The position numbers and the translations under genes are program-made. From Panulirus ornatus (Eukaryota > Arthropoda > Malacostraca > Decapoda > Palinuridae): 64,000 bases of DNA. Every line of letters starts with the position of its first letter. The stretch's first letter is position 1. The stretch lies in assembly GCF_036320965.1 (NCBI RefSeq), contig NC_092225.1, positions 4,797,618-4,861,617 on the forward strand, written 5' to 3'. This document shows positions 15,779 through 39,865 of this stretch, in pieces. The notes beneath the pieces were generated by a model, which ran no database searches, was not told the DNA's origin, and saw only the letters and a list, made by a program, of their open reading frames with translations.

Positions 15779-16355
15779 CCGCAGTGTATCGAGATAGACT
15801 TCCCCAGAACTTTTAAAGGGGAAGTAAATGTTTATAGTTGTGTTACTGGAGTGATAGTTTTCATACATGGTGCTCTGACAAGAAAATAGTGAAATTGGAA
15901 AAGAATGTAGCTTAGACATTGAAGCTTATTCTTTCATTGAAATGTGAACAAAGGGAGCATTTTTCAAAGTGATAGAGATGGAAAGCAAAAAGGTGTTTTT
16001 CATGAATGTACTGGAAAAGTTGAGGTCTAGATAAACTTTTGGTCTGTAAGGCTTTATTATGGTGGATGACCAACTACCTACCCTCATGTATCCAAGATAT
16101 AGCTGTACTTTGTATAATGAAGACAATTGAGAAACATCATAAGCCAATATTCCAGTTTCATGATAAGAGAAGTGGACCAGGCAGTATGATACAGTGGTTA
16201 AATTGATGGAAAATACTATTGACGTTTGTGTAAATAAATTTATACATTTCCCTTTTCCATAGCCAGAGGTTGAACCATTATGTGACATTCATTTTTCATT
16301 TCATTTCAAGCTAGAAGTTTCAGTTTTCTAAATTATTTCTTAAATTTTTCATATG
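15779..16355 (+). repeat. Dispersed repeat U1, longer copy
   Basis: About 575 bp from CCGCAGTGTATCGAGA to the TTTTTCATATGTATGT that precedes (TA)n. Its first about 150 bp recur in the same orientation at 48940-49111, and its last about 135 bp recur inverted at 48063-48200. There is no coding potential and no recognised family. It joins a LINE 5' head through a microsatellite both here and at 47985-48068. Confidence 0.75.

Positions 16356-19910
<3,555 letters not shown>

Positions 19911-19986
<76 letters not shown>
19911..19986. repeat. (TA)n array
   Basis: Joins a 3' UTR cut at a native TGTGTATA-rich site to RT coding sequence at native ATATATGGTGTGG. Confidence 0.98.
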
Positions 19987-19988
<2 letters not shown>

Positions 19989-21013
19989 TGTGGGAGGCAA
20001 GTTGTTAGAAGCAGTGAAAAGTTTTTATCGAGGATGTAAGGCATGTGTACGTGTAGGAAGAGAGGAAAGTGATTGGTTCTCAGTGAATGTAGGTTTGCGG
20101 CAGGGGTGTGTGATGTCTCCATGGTTGTTTAATTTGTTTATGGATGGGGTTGTTAGGGAGGTAAATGCAAGAGTCTTGGAAAGAGGGGCAAGTATGAAGT
20201 CTCTTGGGGATGAGAGAGCTTGGGAAGTGAGTCAGTTGTTGTTCGCTGATGATACAGCGCTGGTGGCGGATTCATGTGAGAAACTGCAGAAGCTGGTGAC
20301 GGAGTTTGGTAAAGTGTGTGGAAGAAGAAAGTTAAGAGTAAATGTGAATAAGAGCAAGGTTATTAGGTACAGTAGGGTTGAGGGTCAAGTCAATTGGGAG
20401 GTGAGTTTGAATGAAGAAAAACTGGAGGAAGTGAAGTGTTTTAGATATTCTGGGAGTGGATCTGTCAGCGGATGGAACCATGGAATGGGAAGTGGATCAT
20501 AGGGTGGGGGAGGGGGAGAAAATTTTGGGAGCCTTGAAAAATGTGTGGAAGTCGAGAACATTATCTCGGAAAGCAAAAATGGGTATGTTTGAAGGAATAG
20601 TGATTCCAACAATGTTGTATGGTTGCGAGGCGTGGGCTATGGATAGAGTTGTGCGCAGGAGGATGGATGTGCTGGAAATGAGATGTTTGAGGACAATGTG
20701 TGGTGTGAGGTGGTTTGATCGAGTAAGTAACGTAAGGGTAAGAGAGATGTGTGGAAATAAAAAGAGCGTGGTTGAGAGAGCAGAAGAGGGTGTTTTGAAA
20801 TGGTTTGGGCACATGGAGAGAATGAGTGAGGAAAGATTGACCAAGAGGATATATGTGTCGTAGGTGGAGGGAACGAGGAGAAGAGGGAGACCAAATTGGA
20901 GGTGGAAAGATGGAGTGAAAAGGATTTTGTGTGATCGGGGCCTGAACATGCAGGAGGGTGAAAGGAGGGCAAGGAATAGAGTGAATTGGAGCGATGTGGT
21001 ATACAGGGGTTGA
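19987..21013 (+). pseudogene. LINE-1F RT (second half) and C-terminal remnant
   Basis: 19990-20502 encodes [13 protein letters not shown] and [11 protein letters not shown]. One extra T near 20450 (GATATTCTGGG) shifts the frame. 20456-20863 continues with the C-terminus and meets a stop (GAG to TAG) at 20861. Confidence 0.92.
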
Positions 21014-21193
21014 CGTGTTGTCGGTGGATTGAATCAAGGCATGTGAAGCGTCCGGGGTAAACCATGGAAAGCTGTGTAGGTATGTATATTTGCGTGTGTG
21101 GACGTGTGTATGTACATGTGTATGGGGGGGTTGGGCCATTTCTTTCGTCTGTTTCCTTGCGCTACCTCGCAACCGCGGGAGACAGCGACGAGG

Positions 21194-21224
<31 letters not shown>
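19987..21224 (+). mobile_element. LINE-1F copy, 5'-truncated in RT
   Basis: Starts at [14 protein letters not shown], with the C-terminus to YRG-stop at 21011-21013, a short-type 3' UTR and a poly(A) of about 29. Confidence 0.94.
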
Positions 21225-21241
<17 letters not shown>

Positions 21242-21246
21242 TATTA
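21225..21246. repeat. Short (TA)n array
   Basis: Eleven units directly after poly(A), followed by LINE sequence at native TACAGTAGGG. Confidence 0.95.
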
Positions 21247-22204
21247 TATACAGTAGGGTTTAGGGTCAAATCAATTGGGTGGTGAGTTTGAATGGAGAAA
21301 AACTGGAGGAATTAAAGTGTTTTAGATATCTGAGAGTGGGTCTGGCAGCGGATGGAACCATGGAAGCGGAAGTGAATCATTGGGTGGGGGTGGGGGCAAA
21401 AATTCTGGTAGCCTTGAAGAATGTTTGGAAGTCGAGAACGTTATCTCGGGAAGCAAAAATGGGTATTTTTGAAGGAATAGTGGTTCCAACAATGTTGTAT
21501 GGTTACGAGGCGTGGGCTATGGATAGAATCGTAAGCAGGAGGATGTATGTGCTGGAAATGAGATGTTTCAGGAATATGTGGTGTGAGGTGGTTTGATCGA
21601 GTATGTAATGTAAGGGTAAGAGAGATGTGTGGAAATAAAAAGAGCGTGGGTGAGAGAGCAGAAGAGGGTGTTTTGAAATGATTTGGTCACATGGAGAGAA
21701 TGAGTGAGGAAAGATTGACCAAGAGGATATATGTGTCAGAGGTGGAGGGAACGAGAAGTGGGAGACTTAATTGGAGGTGGAAAGATGGAATGAAAAAGCT
21801 TTTGAGTTATCGGGGCCTGAACATGCAGGAGGGTGAAAGGAGTGCAAGGAATAGAGTGACTGGAACGATGTCGTATACCGGGTCGACGTGCTGTCAATGG
21901 ATTTAACTGGGGCATGTGAAGAGTGTGAGCGAATGGGGTATTTGTTGTCTTTTCCCTGGCGATGGGAATGAATAAAGGCATGCAGTGTGAATTGTGTGCA
22001 TGGGTATATATGTATGTGTCTGTGTGTGTATATATATGTGTACATTGAGATGTATAGGTATGTATATTTGCGTGTGTGGACGTGTATGTATATACATGTG
22101 CATGTGGGTGGGTTGGGCCATTTCTTTCGTCTGTTTCTTTGCGCTGCCTCGCAAACGCGGGAGAGAGCGACAAAGCAAAATAGATATAAAAAAATTAATA
22201 AATA
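21247..22204 (+). mobile_element. LINE-1F C-terminal copy, long-type, decayed
   Basis: Coding remnant from SRV(E)GQVNW to the long C-terminus (about 21250-21905), with frameshifts near 21570 and 21590 and a W-to-stop near 21680. The 3' UTR is long-type but with an internal deletion that joins GGCATGTGAAG to GTGTGAGCGAATGGGG. The A-rich tail contains AATAAATA. Confidence 0.9.
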
Positions 22205-22210
22205 AATATA

Positions 22211-22287
<77 letters not shown>
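22205..22287. repeat. (TA)n array
   Basis: Tail-to-tail junction between a plus-strand LINE and the T-tract of a minus-strand LINE. Confidence 0.98.
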
Positions 22288-22290
<3 letters not shown>

Positions 22291-22298
22291 TTTTATAC

Positions 22299-24283
<1,985 letters not shown>

Positions 24284-24308
24284 TATATATACATACATAT
24301 ATATATAT

Positions 24309-24525
24309 CACTGGGATAGGGGATTAAGAATACTTCCCACGTATTCCCTGCGTGTCGTAGAAGGCGACTAAAAGGGGAGGGAGCGGGGGGGCTGGAAATC
24401 CTCCCCTCTCTTTTTTTTTAAATTTTTCAAAAGAAGGAACAGAGGGGGCCAGGTGAGGGCCCAGTCGTCTGTTCCTAACGCTACCTCGCTAACGTGGGAA
24501 ATGGCGAATAGTTAAAAAAATAAAT

Positions 24526-24540
<15 letters not shown>
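24309..24540 (+). mobile_element. SINE-like element (LINE-derived), copy 2
   Basis: Same head and tail as 6621-6850, with a small internal deletion (GGTGAGG joined to GCCCAGTC). Hairpin tail CGCTACCTCGCTAACGTGGG, then an A-rich tail. Confidence 0.85.
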
Positions 24541-24557
<17 letters not shown>

Positions 24558-24562
24558 TATAT
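24541..24562. repeat. Short (TA)n array
   Basis: Eleven units between the A-tail of the SINE-like element and the T-tract of a minus-strand LINE: tail-to-tail. Confidence 0.95.
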
Positions 24563-24567
24563 TTTTT

Positions 24568-27500
24568 CCTTTGTCGCTGTCTCCCGCGTTTGCGAGGTAG
24601 CGCAAGGAAACAGACGAAAGAAATGGCCCAACCCACTCCCATACACATGTATATACATACACGTCCAGACACGCAAATATACGTACCTACACAGCTTTCC
24701 ATGGTTTACCCCAGACGCTTCACATGCCCTGATTCAATCCACTGACAGCACGTCAACCCCGGTATACCACATCGATCCAATTCACTCTATTCCATGCCCT
24801 CCTTTCACCCTCCTGCATGTTCAGGCCTCGATCACACGAAATCTTTTTCACTCCATCTTTCCACCTCCAATATGGTTTGCCACTTCTCTTTCCCTCCACC
24901 TCCGGCACATATATCCTCTTGGTCAATCTTTCCTCACTCATTCTCTCCATGTGCCCAAACCATTTCAAAACACCCTCTTCTGCTCTCTCAACCATGCTCT
25001 TTTTATTTCCACACATCTCTCTTACCCTTATGTTACTTACTCGATCAAACCACCTCACACCACATGTCCTCAAACATCTCATTTCCAGCACATCCATCCT
25101 CCTGCGCACAACTCTATCCTTAGCCCACGCCTCGCAACCATACAACATTGTTGGAACCACTATTCCTTCAAACACACCCATTTTTTCTTTCCGAGATAAT
25201 GTTCTCGACTTCCACACATTCTTCAAGGCTTCCAGGATTTTCACCCCTCCCCACCCTATGATCTAATTCTGCTTCCATTGTTCCATACGCTGCCAGATCC
25301 ACTCCCAGATATCTAAAACACTTTACTTCCTCCAGTTTTTCTCCATTCAAACTTACCTCCCAATTGACTTGACCCTCAACCCTACTGTACCTAATTACCT
25401 TGCTCTTTTTCACATTTACTCTTAACTTTCTTCTTTCACACACTTTACCAATCTCAGTCACCAGCTTCAGCAGTTTCTCACATGAATCAGCCACCAGTGC
25501 TGTATCATCACCGAACAACAACTGACTCACTTCACAAGCTCTCGTATCCCCAACAGACTTCATACTTGCCCCTCTTTCCAAAACTCTTGCAATCACCTCC
25601 CTAACAACCCCAACCATAAACAAATTAAACAACCATGGAGACATCACACACCCCTGCCGCAAACCTACATTCAGTGAGAACAAATTACATTCCTCTCTTC
25701 CTACACGTACACATGCCTTACATCCTCGATAAAAACTTTTCACTGCTTCTAACAACTTGCCTCCAACACCATATATTCTTAATACCTTCCATAGAGCATC
25801 TCTATCATCTCTATCATACAAATCCATTTGCTTTTCTAAGTATTTCTCATATACATTCTTCAAAGCAAACACATGATCCACACATCCTCTACCACTTCTG
25901 AAACCACACTGCTCTTCCCCAATCTGATGCTCTGTATATGCCTTCACCCTCTCAATCAATACCCTCCCATATAATTTACAAGGAATACTCAACAAACTTA
26001 TACCTCTGTAATTTGAGCACTCACTCTTATCTCCTTTGCCTTTGTTCAATGGCACTATGCACGCATTCCGACAATCCTCAGGCACCTCACCATGAGTCAT
26101 ACATTCATTAAATAACCTTACCAACCAGTCAATAATACAGTCACCCCCTTTTTTAATAAATTCCACTGCAATACCATACAAACCTGCTGCTTTGCCGGCT
26201 TTCATCTTCCGCAAAGCTTTTACTACCTCTTCTCTGGTTACCAAATCATTTTCCCTAACCCTCTCACTTTGCACACCACCTCGACCAAACACCCTATATC
26301 TGCCACTCTATCATCAAACACATTCAACAAACCTTCAAAATACTCACTCCATCTCCTTCTCACATCACCACTACTTGTTATCACCTCCCCATTTGCGCCC
26401 TTCACTGAAGTTCCCATTTGCTCCCTTGTCTTACGCACTTTATTTACCTCCTTCCAGAACATCTTTTTATTCTCCCTAAAATTTAATGATACTCTCTCAC
26501 CCCAACTCTCATTTGCCCTCTTTTTCACCTCTTGCACCTTTCTCTTGACCTCCAGTCTCTTTCTTTTATACGTCTCTCAGTCAATTACATTTTTTCCCTG
26601 CAAAAATCGTCCAAATGATTCTCTCATCTCTTTCACTAATAATCTTACTTCTTCATCTCACCACTCACTACCCTTTCTAATCAACCCACCTCCCACTCTT
26701 CTCATGCCACAAGCATCTTTTGCGCAATCCATCACTGATTCCCTAAATACATCCCATTCCTCCCCCACTCCCCTTAATTCCATTGTTCTCACCTTTTTCC
26801 ATTCTGTACTCACTCTCTCCAGGTACTTCCTCACACAAGTCTCCTTCCCAAGCTCACTTACTCTCACCACCCTCTTCACCCCAACATTCACTCTTTTTTT
26901 CTGAAAACCCATACAAATCTTCACCTTAGCCTCCACAAGATAATGATCAGACATCCCTCCAGTTGTACCTCTCAGCACATTAACATCCAAAAGTCTCTCT
27001 TTCACGCGCCTGTCAATTAACATGTAATCCAATAACGCCCTCTGTCCATCTCTCCTACTTACATACGTATACTTATGTATATCTCGCTTTTTAAACCAGG
27101 TATTCCCGATCACCAGTCCTTTTTCAGCACATAAATCTACAAGCTCTTCACCATTTCCATTTACAACACTGAACACCCCATGTATACCAATTATTCCCTC
27201 AACTGTTACATTACTCACCTTTGCATTCAAATCACCCATCACTATAACTCGGTCTCGTGCATCAAAGCCACTTACACACTCATCCAGCTGCTCCCAAAAG
27301 ACTTGCCTCTCATGATCTTTCTTCTCATGCCCAGCTGCATATGCACCAATAATCACCCATCTCTCTCCATCAACTTTCAGTTTTATCCATATTAATTGAA
27401 AATTTACTTTCTTACATTCTATCACATACTCCCACAACTCCTGTTTCAGGAGTACCGCTACTCCCCTTGCTATTGTCCTCTCACTAACCCCTGACTTTAC

Positions 27501-27778
27501 TCCCAAGACATTCCCAAACCACTCTTCCCCTTTACCCTTGAGCTTCGTTTCACTCAGAGCCAAAACATCCAGGTTCCTTTCATCAAACATACTACCTATC
27601 TCTCCTTTTTTCACATTTTGGTTACATCCACAGACATTTAGACACCCCAATCTTAGCCTTCGAGGAGGATGAGCACTCCCCGCGTGACTTCTTCTTCTGT
27701 TTCCCATTTTAACAAGTTAAAAAATACAAGGAGGGTATGATTTCTGGCCCCCCGCTCCCGTCCCCTCTAGTCGCCTTC
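24568..27778 (-). mobile_element. LINE-1F full-length copy, decayed
   Basis: Short-type 3' UTR, complete coding span and most of the 5' UTR. The 5' head is cut at native GCCTTCTA, where (TA)n begins, removing the first about 70 bp including the palindrome. Confidence 0.95.
24753..27707 (-). pseudogene. LINE-1F ORF with catalytic deletion
   Basis: The MGNRRRSHAG start and an intact endonuclease frame (26658-27707: LALSETKL, GAYAAGHEKK, VIVMGDLNAKV, MSDHYLVEA) end in W-to-stop. The palm (25168-26292) has lost about 14 codons that include the first catalytic Asp (AFMDLEKAY region, near 25810), and FADD is FGDD. Frameshifts lie near 26287 and 25245. It is inactive on three independent grounds. 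Confidence 0.93.
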
Positions 27779-28040
<262 letters not shown>

Positions 28041-28052
28041 ACTACCATTATT

Positions 28053-29844
<1,792 letters not shown>

Positions 29845-29856
29845 TCTTTTTTTTTT

Positions 29857-32360
<2,504 letters not shown>

Positions 32361-32442
<82 letters not shown>
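32361..32442. repeat. (TA)n array between inverted SINE-like copies
   Basis: Separates copy 3 (plus) and copy 4 (minus), which are tail to tail; together they form an inverted repeat with about 230-bp arms. Confidence 0.98.
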
Positions 32443-34989
<2,547 letters not shown>

Positions 34990-35143
34990 GAGGCGGTTAG
35001 CTTTCCCGCCTTTTGCAGAGATGTCCCTGGATCGATCCTGGCTGTTGGAGGTTTGTATGTTCTATGATGGTGCGCGTTCATGTGCACTTTATTTATATTC
35101 ATATACCTCCGCGTTGTACAGTTAGGTTCGATAAAATCCTATC
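34990..35143 (+). repeat. tRNA-like repeat unit inside a LINE
   Basis: Starts with a diverged tRNA-like module (GGCGGTTAGC and GGATCGATCCTGGCTG) and continues into the tail seen at 12301-12400 (GTTTGTATGTTCTATGA, CTCCGCGTTGTACAGTTAGG). Only about 150 bp of the 277-bp unit is present. Confidence 0.75.
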
Positions 35144-35510
35144 TACTGCGGTTTCGGTGCCTTACACATAGCAGCTGGAGACTGAGTTTGAACGAAAGTG
35201 GCCATTGTTGTTTTTTCCTAGCGCTACCTCCGTCTTGCGCGGAGGGGAGGGAGGTGCCATTTTATATATGGCGGGGTGGCTACGGGAATGGATAAAGGAA
35301 GCAGGTATGAATATGTACTTGTGTATATATGTATATGTCTGTGTATGTATATGTATGTATACGTTGAAATGTGTAGGTATATATATGTGCGTGTGTGGGT
35401 GTTTATACATTTGTATGCGAGTGAGTTGGGCCATTCTTTCGTCTGTTTCCTTGCGCTATCTCGGTAACGCCGGAGACAGCGACTAAATATGATAAAAAAT
35501 GATATATGTA
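35144..35510 (+). mobile_element. LINE-1F long-type 3' UTR
   Basis: TTTCGGTGC, the AGCTGGAGACTGAG block, the first hairpin (diverged), the GTATATGT block and the terminal stem-loop near 35450-35480. It is the 3' end of the copy at 33802 and lacks a (TA)n tail. Confidence 0.88.
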
Positions 35511-35511
35511 T

Positions 35512-35756
35512 ATATGTTGAATTGTCACAATTTCGCGCGTGATGAAGTATATTCCTACAAGTCCTCGGGGAAATGAAACACGATAAGTTCCCAAGTGCAA
35601 TTTCCTGTAGTAATCACATCATCAGGTGAGATACAAGAAAGTATAAGTCAGTTTATATACAACGTAGAAGCGTAGCTAGGAAGCCATTTGTTAAACAAGT
35701 GACTGTCTAGATGGAGATCGGTTGCGTCCAAGACAAACAACTAGCGTATCATAAAC
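35512..35756 (-). mobile_element. Penelope-like element 3' flank
   Basis: Antisense non-coding segment just downstream of the Penelope-like ORF, with TCACACTTGGGAACTT-like and ATTTCGCGCGTGATGAAG motifs that I associate with arthropod Penelope-like 3' regions (recollection, not checked). Assigned mainly by position. Confidence 0.6.
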
Positions 35757-36366
35757 TTATTTTATGGACAAGAAGGGGAAAAATTTACAAATTTTATGAA
35801 CAATAAAGCTATCCAATTTAGATAGACCTTCACTAATATTAATGTTCTTTGTGTATTTGATAATAGAAGGTTCAATGATATTTCTCGGGGTACTCTAGTT
35901 AGAGTTAACAGATGAGATGGGATTACTCCAGTCAGTACAATAATCATAGTTTTTGATTTGATTGAACAAGGTATTTGATTCTTGTCTTGCTCTTATACTA
36001 TATTTATGTTGCTTAAGTCTATCAGAAAGGTCCGTATTAGTCTGCCCAACATTAAACTTATCACAATTTCTACATGGCACTTTATAGATGCATACAGGAG
36101 AACTTTTTGATAAGTTCCTGATTAAGATATTCTTTATTGTATTATTTTTGTTGAAGTCAACTTTTACATTAAAGGATATAAGCAACATGGAAAGTAAAAT
36201 AAGATGATTATTAAAAGGGAGAACTAAAAGATTCTTGGTGTCAATGGGAGGTTTGGGTTTAACTCTATGAAATGATTTCTTTGCAAGATTAAGGGATTCA
36301 TCAATGAAAGATCAAGAATACTTCAAAGTACTTTTATCTGAGAAGATATATTCTACTGGATTCAAG
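35757..36366 (-). pseudogene. Penelope-like element GIY-YIG endonuclease remnant
   Basis: In antisense, the frame 35895-36188 and its extension upstream encode the end of the reverse transcriptase (KPPIDTKNLLVLPFNNH, FNVKVDFNKNNTIKNIL) and then the GIY-YIG domain: CIYKVPCRNCDKFNVGQT, LSDRLKQHKYSIR and NYDYCTDW. This order (RT end, NNTLKN-like motif, GIY-YIG, Arg and His) is typical of endonuclease-bearing Penelope-like elements. After a frameshift near 35900 the last codons (EPSIIKYTKNINISEGLSKL) reach TAA at 35757. An in-frame stop lies near 36311. Expected YVG is NVG. The upstream RT is missing. Not TA-flanked. Confidence 0.85.
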
Positions 36367-36377
36367 TTAAAGTACCC

Positions 36378-36880
36378 TTGGTCTCCCGCATCTTCTTCCC
36401 TCCACCTCTGACACACATATCCTCTTTGTCAATCTTTCCTCGCTCATTCTCTCCATGTGCCCAAACCATTTCAAAACACCCTCTTCTGCTCTCTCAACCA
36501 CACTCTTTTTATCATGACACATCTCTCTTAACCTTTCATTTCTTACTCGATCAAACCACCTCACACCACATATTGTCCTGAACATTTTATTTCCAACACA
36601 TCCACCCTCATCCGTACAACTCTATCTATAGCCCATGTCTCGTAACCTTATATAATTTTTGGAGCTACTATTTCTTGAAACATACCAATTTCTGCTCTCT
36701 GAGATAACGTTCTTTCCTTCCACACGTTCTTCATCGCCTCCGAAACATTCGCCCCCTCCCCATCCCTGTGACTCACTTCCTCTTCCATGGATCCATTCGA
36801 TGCTAAAGCTACTCCCAGATCTCTAAAGCGCTTCACTTCCTCAAATTTTTCTCCATTCAAACTTACATCCCAATCAACTC
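36378..36880 (-). mobile_element. Second, older LINE family related to LINE-1F
   Basis: Antisense C-terminal coding remnant: [87 protein letters not shown]. It is clearly homologous but far more diverged than any other copy, with its own consistent changes, so it looks like a sister family. Frames 36367-36585 and 36648-36860 are separate. Both edges are abrupt and not TA-flanked. Confidence 0.85.
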
Positions 36881-37700
36881 TTCTCGATGAGGAAGATCTT
36901 ACAGAACATCACTATTTGTATGATAGATAACCCTGGTCACTTGCTGAGTACAGCTAGCCATCTTGATCTTGAGTTTTCTGTTGCTCTAGCATGACTAAGA
37001 GCCCCTACATATCTAGATTTATTCATTAGTTCTTTAGGTGTCTTTCCCCTTCTTGGCCCATGATGATATAGCCTGTGATTCATGGAGGGTAAGCACGTAT
37101 CGAAACTATATGCTTATCTTACATATATCCTCATCTAGGAAAAAGATTTTCCTCTTGAGCGTAATATTTCGTACTTCATTCTTAATTCACTCCCTGTATA
37201 TTTGTGAAATAGAATGGGATGTTCCTTTGACTTATTAACTGGGAGAGACGAACATTGTAAATCTGGAAACTTCATAACTTTACTCATCCTTCAATGATTG
37301 TCCCGGGTGATCAATTTTGCTTCTTTTGTGTATTTCAAAAACAGCTCGACACCTGTTTTTCGCATGTCTCTTCTGCGCTGTTTGCCTTTGTTCTCATACT
37401 TTTCCACACTTTCCCTTGACCCACTTTTAAAATATTCCCCGAATATCCAATTCTATAACTTACTACGTTTACTTCTCTACGTTTTTTAGGGGTAGCACAT
37501 AATCTGTTATAACATTGCTTTATACCCATTTGCCTTCTTATATACATTTGTCTTCTTCACATCTTACACTTCATGTTTAAGACTTCACAGGTTCTTTCTT
37601 TACGTCTATTATACGTCGCCTTTGTGACCGTATGAGCATGCGTTTGGTGACTGTCAGTCTATGTAGGTGCAACTGTGAGTACGTGAAATGGAAATGTGAT
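36881..37700. other. Unique DNA, no feature recognised
   Basis: AT-rich, normal-complexity sequence with many stops in all frames and no similarity to the repeats in the window. Short open frames (60-70 codons) show no motif. Confidence 0.5.
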
Positions 37701-37719
37701 GACAGATTCAAAGCGGAGG

Positions 37720-38030
37720 TGAAATTTCAGTTGAGGGTTACCCGAGTCGCTACTGCACACCTAGGGAGGTCTTGGTGTGAGCTGGAGCCACAGGTAAGGG
37801 TCGCCCGCCGCTCTCCTGCACTGCTGCCGTGGAGGTTATATATGATGGGGGGTAGGGGTTCTGAAATAAAGGTGCTCGTCACACTCCTGCAGTGCTTACT
37901 AGGAGGCTACAGTGATGGAGGAGGTCACAGGTAAGGTCCGCCAGCCGTGCTCCTCCATTGCTGCCGGGGCGGCCATGGTGGGGACGGGGTTGGGGTCACA
38001 GGCAAGAGTCGACTGACGCATGACTGTCGG
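37720..38030. repeat. Degenerate GC-rich repeat
   Basis: CACAGGTAAG-like words recur at about 37789, 37926 and 37998, followed by related CGCC..GCTCTCCTGCA..GCTGCCG blocks; the first two are about 137 bp apart. An open frame of 100 codons (37632-37934) overlaps it but is probably a by-product of the base composition. Confidence 0.5.
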
Positions 38031-39590
38031 TCAGACTATTGCAGGGTTGGGGCCCACGGCTGAGGGATGCCTATTACACAGCAACACCCATGCCAGTCAG
38101 GTGAGGGCCATCCAACACACCGCTGTGTTGTTGCTGTCCCTTTCCCTTCATACTCAGTGCTTTATTGCTTAAAGTCCGGGCGCGGCTGTGTAAATGCTTG
38201 CCTTTGTGATAACTCGGTACCATAGGAAAACGCTTGCACTGTGCCCTATTCTACTGAACTAGGAATTCCCTGCCTTATTCCACCCCAACCTAAACTACTG
38301 CTTCAGGTGATCACTATATTTCCTTCTCACATGTCTTGCCTCCCATTTATTATAGTTCTCGGCGTCCCCTCCTCATGTCCTACAGCTTGCTACCTTAACT
38401 TCTAACAACCACTGCCCCATCATCCTTTGCAATAGCGCCAGCCTTCTCATCTCCCAGTAGAAATCTGCCTCCACCTGGAGCCATGGTACCTAACCTATCC
38501 TTCGTCATAGCCTTCACCTCTCTCCTTCCACACACTCCTTGTAAAGTACTTTATGTTAAAATCTACCTAATTAGTGAAATTTATAATACTGGCACATTTC
38601 ATAATGCTGTGATATGAGTAAAAACTCTAAAATCTGAATGATACTATAATAGAAATCCGAAATCGAGCAAACATTCTTTTTACAAGACTATGATCGGGTT
38701 AATCTCCGCTATTTATGAACTGAAGACTGCGAGAGGCAGCCCTCATGAAAAAAGAAAAAAAAAATGGAATCTTCGAAATCCTCAGAATTCTGTAGTGTAA
38801 CTACAATACTCACCTTAGCCACCGACCTACACATAACTTTGATAGACCCAGCTACTAAATCGTCAGTCGTGCCAGACAGCTTTCTGAGCCAACAGAATAA
38901 GTAGAGACACTCTCCAGTACAGACTACAGTACCTACTTCTCAACAAACTTACACTCGATACCCAGTCACCTCACACCCTAGATTGACTTGTATACTCTTA
39001 GCCCTTACACAAGTCCACATCACTAGTATCACTGGTCTAGGCACAGAGATGGAATGAACATTTTCAAATCTGTTTTGGTTTTCCTAAATCGAGGGACCAA
39101 CTAGAAAAGCCGTCGTACACAGAGGGGAATAACTGGTAAATTAGTAAAGTCCTTTGGTTGTGGCTTTTCTGGGCACATTCCCCCTGCCTGCGGACGGTAA
39201 CTAGATTCCCCTCTGGTCTGTCATATCGATTCATTAGTTCATACATCTGCCTTGCATACTACCCTTTACACATTATTCATTTTCATCTTATCTTAGATAT
39301 AACAAAAATATTTTTCATCTAAGTAGAGCTAAATTCACTTCTTTGTTAACCCTCCAACAATAGCCCCAGGACCACCTAACTTCAAAAAACCTTTTCATGA
39401 AATATCACAAGATCTACAACCCATATCCCATCCACACAGTACAACAGAGTACCACGAACGTCCTGCACGCACCTTTAACACAAGCCCTAATACCTCCACC
39501 TATCTCACCCTTTGACACCAGATTTACCAGCACCACCATCCTCCTCGTAGTCCTTGTCATGCAAGACCCCCAAGAAACCTACCCTACTTG
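38031..39590. other. Unique DNA, no feature recognised
   Basis: No open frame above about 60 codons and no motif or repeat shared with the rest of the window. Could be intron or intergenic. Confidence 0.5.
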
Positions 39591-39594
39591 CTTT

Positions 39595-39865
39595 CATGGC
39601 AAAAGCTCGACCACCATCACCCTCCCTTCTTGCCCCACCACCCTCCCTGCCACTCTTACCCTCCACCACCTCCGCCATCACTCTCCCTGTCACTCTCACC
39701 CTCCACCACCACCACCACCACTACCTTCCTTGCCTCTCGTACCCCCTACCACCACCACCACCACCACCGCCACCCTCCAAGCCCAACTCACACAGCACCG
39801 ACACTTTCCCTCCCTCTCTAACGTCACACAAACATCAAGACCACCACCACCCACTCTCTCTGGCA
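39595..39865. repeat. (CCA)n-rich low-complexity tract
   Basis: Pyrimidine-rich strand with CCACCACCACCACCACCACC-type runs at about 39700-39775 and a roughly 39-bp degenerate unit (CCTCCCTG.CACTCT.ACC). Opens spurious Pro/His/Thr-rich frames in all three plus-strand frames and Gly-rich frames on the minus strand. Confidence 0.85.

Noticed and set aside
37632..37934. Open frame of 100 codons
   Set aside because: Overlaps a degenerate GC-rich repeat with no recognisable domain or gene context.
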